Assembly (NCBI GenBank): GCA_944383265.1
Contig: CALWOX010000001.1
Location: 62,001-126,000 of the forward strand
Length of the DNA: 64,000 bases
Direction: 5' to 3'
Source: an uncultured Lachnospiraceae bacterium
Lineage (GTDB): Bacteria > Bacillota > Clostridia > Lachnospirales > Lachnospiraceae
A program made the translations under genes and the position numbers. Of the stretch, positions 59,068 through 64,000 are shown piece by piece. The number at the start of each line of letters is the position of its first letter. Positions within the stretch are counted from its first letter, which is position 1. The notes beneath the pieces are model-generated. The model did not search any database and had not been told where the DNA came from. It saw nothing but the letters and a program-made list of their open reading frames with translations.

Positions 59068-60697
59068 TTCTGGGTTTTTCAAATACCTTATTTTGTATCA
59101 TCATGTCAATATCCATGGACTGCTTTCTGGTAAGATCCTTTGTGTGATGCAGTCTCTGAGCTCTTCTCTTTGCACGAGCTCTCGCCTCCTTTTTCTCATT
59201 ATGAAGAAGGATAAAGCCTATTATCAAAATCAGTGCAAATATTGCCAAAACTCCCAAAAGAATCTTAACAACAAAGGAAGGAACCGTTATCCCGAGGACT
59301 ACGTGATCCTCAGACAGAAAATTCGATGCACCTGATATAAGAGATGCTACAGGTCCCCCTGAGGAGCTGTTATCATCAGCCGCCGGAGCCTCTGCGGCAT
59401 TTGCCGGAACGCTTTGATATTCTCTGCTTTCATAAGACGCATTTGCGCTTGAAGCGACCGCCAATACCTCTGAATCAGAGCCATATGCCTCCGCGAGCAG
59501 CGGATCCTCGGAAAGAGCCTCAAGCTCGGTACTGAGTCCCGTAATACTGTCGCTGAGATATGCCGTACCTACTGTACGCCCGTCATAGGAATAGCTTATC
59601 TTTGCTATGGCATCCGAAGGGTCATTATCTCCGAGCTCAAAGGTCAGCTCCGATGAAAGATCGGAAAATTCGGAGTCAACAGGAACAGTTACCCTGCTGT
59701 CAGGATCAAGATTTATGTCTACAGTGTTAAGGAGCGGAAGGCCCATAACAGTCATATCATTAGTTACAGATGAATATTTCTCGTCATTTTCACTGACTGA
59801 AAGGGATTTAAAATTGTCATATCCGTAGTCCAAAAGCCTTGCGGTGTCCTCATACTGAGTCAAATGTCCGTTCAATATTACGGCTACAAGAGTCATGCCG
59901 TCCTTCTCACAGGCGGTGACGAGGGTGTTTCCCGCTGTGGTCGTAAAACCGGTCTTTCCGGCAAATACTCCCGGATAATAATAGTAGGAATTTCTTTTAA
60001 GCATCTTATGCTTTGCATAGACTGTATTCCAGGGGTCATCCGGGTCAGGGTAACGCTTTATAGGAGCGTGGGTGTAATAAAGCTTGCTCTCGATCTCCCT
60101 GAAGGTGGGATCCTTTATGGCAGCCGTCATAATAAGAGCCATGTCATGAGCTGTGGTGTAATGGTCAGGATCTGTAAGTCCTGAGGGATTGTTGAAATGA
60201 GAACCCGTGCACCCGAGCTCTGTGGCCTTCGCATTCATCATGGCCACAAAGGCCTCTCTCGTACCCCCGACATGCTCGGCAAGTGCATTTGCGACATCGT
60301 TTGCCGAATGGAAAAGGAGACAGTAGAGACAGTCTCTCACTGTAAGCTTGTCACCCGCCGATGCTCCGATTATGGTTGAGTTGTCTTCCTCATAGGCCAC
60401 AGCCTCCTCGGAGAAGGTGACGATCTCGTCAAGCTCGCAATTTTCGATGGTCAAAAGTGCCGTGAGCACCTTTGTGATACTGGCGGGATAATAAGGCGTG
60501 TCCGGATTTTTCGAGTAGAGTACGGTCATGGAATCGGCGTCCATAAGACATGCCCCTTCAGCCTCTAAAGAAGGCCCTGAAGGCCAGGCTCCGCTTGCAA
60601 AGGCGCTCAGGGAAGCAGACAGTGAAACCGAAAGCGCCAACACAGACAGGCTCATGCCTTTAAATATTTTTTTTATCGTCTTTTTCATTTCAATCAT
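59048..60697 (-). CDS. D-alanyl-D-alanine carboxypeptidase (DacF-like PBP5 family)
   Basis: A 549-residue cell-wall enzyme that trims the terminal D-Ala of stem peptides. A signal peptide ends near ASLSAFA; the active-site motifs are SITK (YPASITKVLTALL), SAN (FHSANDVANAL) and KTG (FAGKTGFTTTAGN). After a PBP5-like beta domain, a linker, a transmembrane helix (VVKILLGVLAIFALILIIGF) and a very basic cytoplasmic tail anchor it. The start at 60697 follows GAGGT and overlaps the histidine kinase gene end by 8 bases, showing operon coupling. Confidence 0.9.
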   Translation of the reverse strand: MIEMKKTIKKIFKGMSLSVLALSVSLSASLSAFASGAWPSGPSLEAEGACLMDADSMTVLYSKNPDTPYYPASITKVLTALLTIENCELDEIVTFSEEAVAYEEDNSTIIGASAGDKLTVRDCLYCLLFHSANDVANALAEHVGGTREAFVAMMNAKATELGCTGSHFNNPSGLTDPDHYTTAHDMALIMTAAIKDPTFREIESKLYYTHAPIKRYPDPDDPWNTVYAKHKMLKRNSYYYYPGVFAGKTGFTTTAGNTLVTACEKDGMTLVAVILNGHLTQYEDTARLLDYGYDNFKSLSVSENDEKYSSVTNDMTVMGLPLLNTVDINLDPDSRVTVPVDSEFSDLSSELTFELGDNDPSDAIAKISYSYDGRTVGTAYLSDSITGLSTELEALSEDPLLAEAYGSDSEVLAVASSANASYESREYQSVPANAAEAPAADDNSSSGGPVASLISGASNFLSEDHVVLGITVPSFVVKILLGVLAIFALILIIGFILLHNEKKEARARAKRRAQRLHHTKDLTRKQSMDIDMMIQNKVFEKPRRRGRRK

Positions 60698-63029
60698 TTT
60701 CAATTACCTCTGTGGAAGAGTCAGGCTCTTCGGGAGTATCGGAATTTTCCGCATCCTCCTTTTTTACAGGGAATCTTACTATTGCCTTGTAGAGATCACC
60801 ATCGATCTCGATTATGAATTCTCCGCCTTGTAGCCTTGTGAGGCTCTGAGCTATGGAAAGGCCGAGTCCGCTGCCCTCGGTAGTTCTTGATACGTCTCCG
60901 CGGACAAAACGCTCTGTAAGCTCGTCGGGGCTTATATTAAGCTTGCTTGCGGAAACATTTTTTATTGTGAAGGAAACGGTATACTCCTCCCTTATAATGT
61001 CAACATAGACTCTTGTCCCCTCAAGAGCGTATTTTGCGGCGTTATTGTAGAGATTCTCAAGTACTCTCCACAGCCTTCTGCCGTCAGCTTCTATGATTAC
61101 AGGCTCATCGGGAACATTGCATACGAGCTCAAGCCGGCGCATAAAAAACTTGTCCTCAAATTCGGCGTTTGTCTGGAGCACCAGCTCCACAAAGTCTATA
61201 GAGGTTATTTCAAGCTTGAGGTTTCCGGAGCTTGCCTTTGACGCCTCCACCAGATCTTCGGTCAGAGTCTTAAGTCGTTTTGATTTGTTGTCAAGTACTT
61301 CAATGTACGCGTTTACCCTCTCGTTATCTATGTGTTCCCGCTTTATGAGATCGACATAGTTTATTATAGAAGTAAGGGGTGTCTTTATGTCATGGGACAC
61401 GTTGGTTATAAGGTCGGCCTTAAGCCTTTCAGACTTGACTTGCTCATTTATGGCGTCTCTCAGGCCTGTGGATATATGATTTATCTTCTGCGCTGTAATA
61501 AGCTCCCTTCCCTTAAGCTCATCAAGAGGGATCATGTGGTCTATTTCCCCTGATGAGAGAGAATCAATGGCCTTTTCTATCCTTTTTTCAGACTTTGCCT
61601 TGGAGAAAAGAGCTGAAAAGACAATGATGTCAGCCACTCCGAGGAGAACAAGGATCGCGGTTGCGGCGAGTTCGTTAACAGTACTTGAGCTGTCACTAAG
61701 GCAGAAATACATAAACAGAGCAGCGCCTGCAACATTTATAAGCACAAAGCTTCCATAGGTGAGGATGAGCACAAGGCTGAGCTTGGCATGGGATATATAG
61801 TCATTAAGGCTCCTTATAAGCCCTGCCGTAAGAGATCCTGACCAAAGGATACCGGCACGATACCTTCTCAGCATATCCGTAAACAGGTTTACCGAGATGC
61901 CGTAGAGCAGGACCGCATGCAATATCCTGCGCCAATATACCCACTGATCCATGGGAAAGAGCACATGGGCTACTCTCAAAGCAGTCTTGTCACATACAAA
62001 CACAAAGAGCGCATATGCTACAACTGAAAGTATGATATATATTCCGAAGGGAAGCTTGTCCGATGCGGTAAGCATTATATCTCCCTTGGGACGCGAAAGG
62101 TCAAAGCGAATAAGAGGTATAAAGGTTATCACAGCTAAAAGAACACCTGCTATGAGAAGGAATATGGCGACATAAGCCATAAAGAGATCGCTTGAGAAAT
62201 CCTCTGCGGCGGTTTTGTATGCATCATCATAGGGAAATGCCGTATTTACCGATACAAAGAGATAATTACCCGCGGCGTCATCATCGTCATTCGGGATCAA
62301 TGACAAAAAGGTCAGAGCCTTTTCGGGAACGGGATCGATATTTGTGTCCGCATCCGCGTCAGAGCCGTTTACAAGTATGTATTTCTGCGTGCTCTGCAGC
62401 TTTTTTAAGGGTGTCGATGTGTTTGTGTAATAGCGCTGATCTCCGAACTCTCCTGTATATCTTATGTAAAAGCTGAGATTACAGGGCTTTGAAATATAAT
62501 TATCCTTGAAATCATAGTATTCGGAAAGCTCGTTGACCACCTCCACAGCAAGGTCCTTTAAAGTGGTCACGCCTTGCCCCGGGCCGTAAGGAAGATCATC
62601 GAAATAATCGGGATCATAGTATTTGTAGGAGATCCTGAGGCTTCCGTCGTCTGCGGGGACGGTTCCTGAGGAGACTGTAGTCACATCATGGGTTGTGGGA
62701 TTAAAGTAATAGCCGTATTTCTGAGCTGTGCTTATGAGCTCTCGGAGAGTGTATGAGATATATTCTCCGTTTCTCTCCGTATCCACCACGATGTTATCCA
62801 TGTCAAGGCTTCCCTCGGTCTCAAAGGCATCGGCAAGTCTTGTATAATTCAGAAGCTTTTCTATATCCTCGTCCACCTGAGCGGAAAACTTTGCGGAATC
62901 CTCGTATCTTTCGTCGCTTATCCAGGAAACTCCGTAGCCGTAGGGAGACCCCAAATATAATATACTCAGTCCTGCAATAAAGAGCAGGACTGATATACTG
63001 TGAAGAATTATCCAAAATGTTTTTTTCAT
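60690..63029 (-). CDS. Sensor histidine kinase with large extracellular domain
   Basis: A 779-residue membrane sensor kinase. One N-terminal helix, an extracellular domain of about 250 residues, then several membrane helices (about residues 275-480), a HAMP-like segment, the H-box NVSHDIKTPLTS, the N-box LYNNAAKYA and the G-box GSGLGLSIAQ. The start at 63029 (MKKTFWIIL) is the first ATG with a hydrophobic N-terminus; no strong ribosome site is visible. The response regulator gene lies 66 bases upstream. It is likely to sense the cell envelope and control the neighbouring wall genes. Confidence 0.88.
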   Translation of the reverse strand: MKKTFWIILHSISVLLFIAGLSILYLGSPYGYGVSWISDERYEDSAKFSAQVDEDIEKLLNYTRLADAFETEGSLDMDNIVVDTERNGEYISYTLRELISTAQKYGYYFNPTTHDVTTVSSGTVPADDGSLRISYKYYDPDYFDDLPYGPGQGVTTLKDLAVEVVNELSEYYDFKDNYISKPCNLSFYIRYTGEFGDQRYYTNTSTPLKKLQSTQKYILVNGSDADADTNIDPVPEKALTFLSLIPNDDDDAAGNYLFVSVNTAFPYDDAYKTAAEDFSSDLFMAYVAIFLLIAGVLLAVITFIPLIRFDLSRPKGDIMLTASDKLPFGIYIILSVVAYALFVFVCDKTALRVAHVLFPMDQWVYWRRILHAVLLYGISVNLFTDMLRRYRAGILWSGSLTAGLIRSLNDYISHAKLSLVLILTYGSFVLINVAGAALFMYFCLSDSSSTVNELAATAILVLLGVADIIVFSALFSKAKSEKRIEKAIDSLSSGEIDHMIPLDELKGRELITAQKINHISTGLRDAINEQVKSERLKADLITNVSHDIKTPLTSIINYVDLIKREHIDNERVNAYIEVLDNKSKRLKTLTEDLVEASKASSGNLKLEITSIDFVELVLQTNAEFEDKFFMRRLELVCNVPDEPVIIEADGRRLWRVLENLYNNAAKYALEGTRVYVDIIREEYTVSFTIKNVSASKLNISPDELTERFVRGDVSRTTEGSGLGLSIAQSLTRLQGGEFIIEIDGDLYKAIVRFPVKKEDAENSDTPEEPDSSTEVIEND

Positions 63030-63095
63030 TGTTTTATCTTTAATTATCAATGCTTTGATATTTTTTATGCTGTCATTTATATTTCAGGAAGACCT

Positions 63096-63791
63096 CTACT
63101 GCTTTTCTATCTTGTAGCCTACACCCCATACCACCTTAAGGTATCTGGGCTCGCGGGGATTTATCTCTATCTTTTCTCGTATATGTCTTATGTGGACGGC
63201 AACGGTGTTGTCGGCGCCTATTGCCTCCTCATTCCATATCTGCTCATATATCTCATCTATGGAAAATACCTTCCCCGCATTCTTTACAAGAAGGAGAAGT
63301 ATATTGTACTCAATAGGCGTGAGCTTTATGAGCTCCCCGTCAACATAGACCTCCTTGTTGTCATCGTTTATGGTGAGACCGCCGCAGCGATATACGGAGC
63401 TTCCGGTGTTTCCGCCTATATTCCCCAGCTGAGTATATCTCCTTAACTGAGACTTTACTCTCGCCACCAGCTCAAGGGGATTAAAGGGCTTTGTGAGATA
63501 GTCGTCCGCACCTATATTAAGGCCGAGTATCTTGTCGGTATCCTCGGATTTTGCCGAAAGTATGATAATGGGTACGGATGAGGTCTCTCTGATCTTAAGG
63601 GTCGTGCGTATACCGTCAAGCCCCGGCATCATGACATCCATGATAATGAGATCCACTGACCTTGTCTCAAGTATCTTGAGAGCGTCATATCCGTCATAAG
63701 CCTTGAGGACCTCAAAGCCCTCGCCGTTCAAATATATGCTTGTAGCCTCAACTATTTCCTTGTCATCATCACATACCAATATAGTCTGCAT
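63096..63791 (-). CDS. OmpR/PhoB-family response regulator
   Basis: A 231-residue regulator. The receiver domain has ILVCDDDKEIV, the phospho-acceptor Asp in LIIMDVMMPGLDG (Asp54) and the Lys in DYLTKPFNP. The C-terminal winged helix contains LTPIEYNILLLLVKNAGKVF and DNTVAVHIRHIREKI, typical of VanR/PhoB types. It pairs with the histidine kinase encoded downstream. Confidence 0.92.
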   Translation of the reverse strand: MQTILVCDDDKEIVEATSIYLNGEGFEVLKAYDGYDALKILETRSVDLIIMDVMMPGLDGIRTTLKIRETSSVPIIILSAKSEDTDKILGLNIGADDYLTKPFNPLELVARVKSQLRRYTQLGNIGGNTGSSVYRCGGLTINDDNKEVYVDGELIKLTPIEYNILLLLVKNAGKVFSIDEIYEQIWNEEAIGADNTVAVHIRHIREKIEINPREPRYLKVVWGVGYKIEKQ

Positions 63792-63819
63792 AAAAAACTC
63801 CTTTCAAAAGAACGAAAGC

Positions 63820-64000
63820 CTAACCGAATATCCTCCAGGCCACTATAAAGTTGTTCCTCCACCAGCTTGAGAGAGATCTGTGGACAACTCGTCCGTTTGA
63901 CGACGAAGCGTCGATAACTGTTCCGCCGCCTGCGGCTATTCCCACGTGTCCGCTTACAACAACTATGTCTCCTGCCTGAATATCGTTGAAGTTTGATATC
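63820..64000 (-). CDS. NlpC/P60-family cell-wall hydrolase (N-terminus outside the window)
   Basis: The open frame on the minus strand from 64000 to the TAG at 63822-63820 encodes the end of an NlpC/P60 domain: QAGDIVVVSGHVGIAAGGG with the catalytic His, VIDASSSNGRVVHRS, and the C-terminal WRNNFIVAWRIFG. The catalytic Cys would be upstream, outside the window. The family cleaves D-gamma-Glu-meso-DAP bonds in peptidoglycan. It is upstream of, and co-directional with, the two-component system and carboxypeptidase genes. Confidence 0.8.
   Translation of the reverse strand, partial: ISNFNDIQAGDIVVVSGHVGIAAGGGTVIDASSSNGRVVHRSLSSWWRNNFIVAWRIFG

Overview
The window reads as a chromosome segment of an anaerobic, low-to-mid GC Gram-positive Clostridia, most likely Lachnospiraceae-like. 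The basis is the strong AGGAGG ribosome sites, Gram-positive lipoproteins, [FeFe]-hydrogenase maturation genes, a membrane pyrophosphatase, Tn1549-type conjugative-element proteins and clostridial sugar operons. The species cannot be named from the sequence alone.

1-11.88 kb is GC-rich and is part of an integrative conjugative element. It holds a relaxase whose 5' end lies outside the window, a YodL/DUF3846/DUF4316 protein cut at its 5' end, and a small Cys protein. Between them sits a cargo block: SAM methyltransferase, HMA metal-binding protein, AraC regulator, two tiny proteins, a P1B-type metal ATPase, a TetR regulator and a heterodimeric ABC exporter. Two matching RGTTAG-N6-CTAACY dyads suggest metal control of this cargo. 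11.88-14.6 kb is an AT-rich island of five small genes, including GIY-YIG and DUF4365 proteins. It ends at a geometrically perfect 3' half of tRNA-Arg(CCU), the probable attachment junction.

15.0-28.4 kb begins with a methyltransferase-TetR pair. A large sugar-amine locus follows: GntR regulator, FrlB/FraB-type deglycase, Dcu-family transporter like Salmonella FraA, two FrlC-type epimerases, two FrlD-type kinases, and an unusual added set (BtpA/SgcQ, FGGY kinase, amidohydrolase, YjbQ, cupin, HAD phosphatase). This suggests growth on Amadori compounds such as fructose-asparagine, plus an undefined branch.

28.5-38.9 kb holds a GrpB-cytidine deaminase fusion and then the most striking locus: one minus-strand operon hydE - nifH-like - two nitrogenase component-1-like genes - iron/cobalamin-type ABC importer - hydF - TM1266-family regulator. 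It has a promoter and a terminator-bearing leader. No hydG, hydrogenase, nifB or nifEN is present. It looks like a nitrogenase-like reductase coupled to H-cluster-type maturation enzymes.

38.9-52.1 kb holds a second sugar locus (TIM-barrel isomerase, LacI, Gfo/Idh dehydrogenase, RbsABC-type importer, ROK kinase) and a D-peptide operon (APC permease, M55 and P1 peptidases, serine hydrolase). 52.2-54.0 kb holds a truncated ACT-domain gene beside an HTH-DUF3990 toxin-antitoxin-like pair. 54-59 kb holds an FNT channel, H+/Na+-pyrophosphatase, an NCS2-like permease and a purine-type phosphoribosyltransferase. 59-64 kb is a minus-strand cell-wall operon: NlpC/P60 hydrolase (partial), response regulator, histidine kinase and DacF-type carboxypeptidase.
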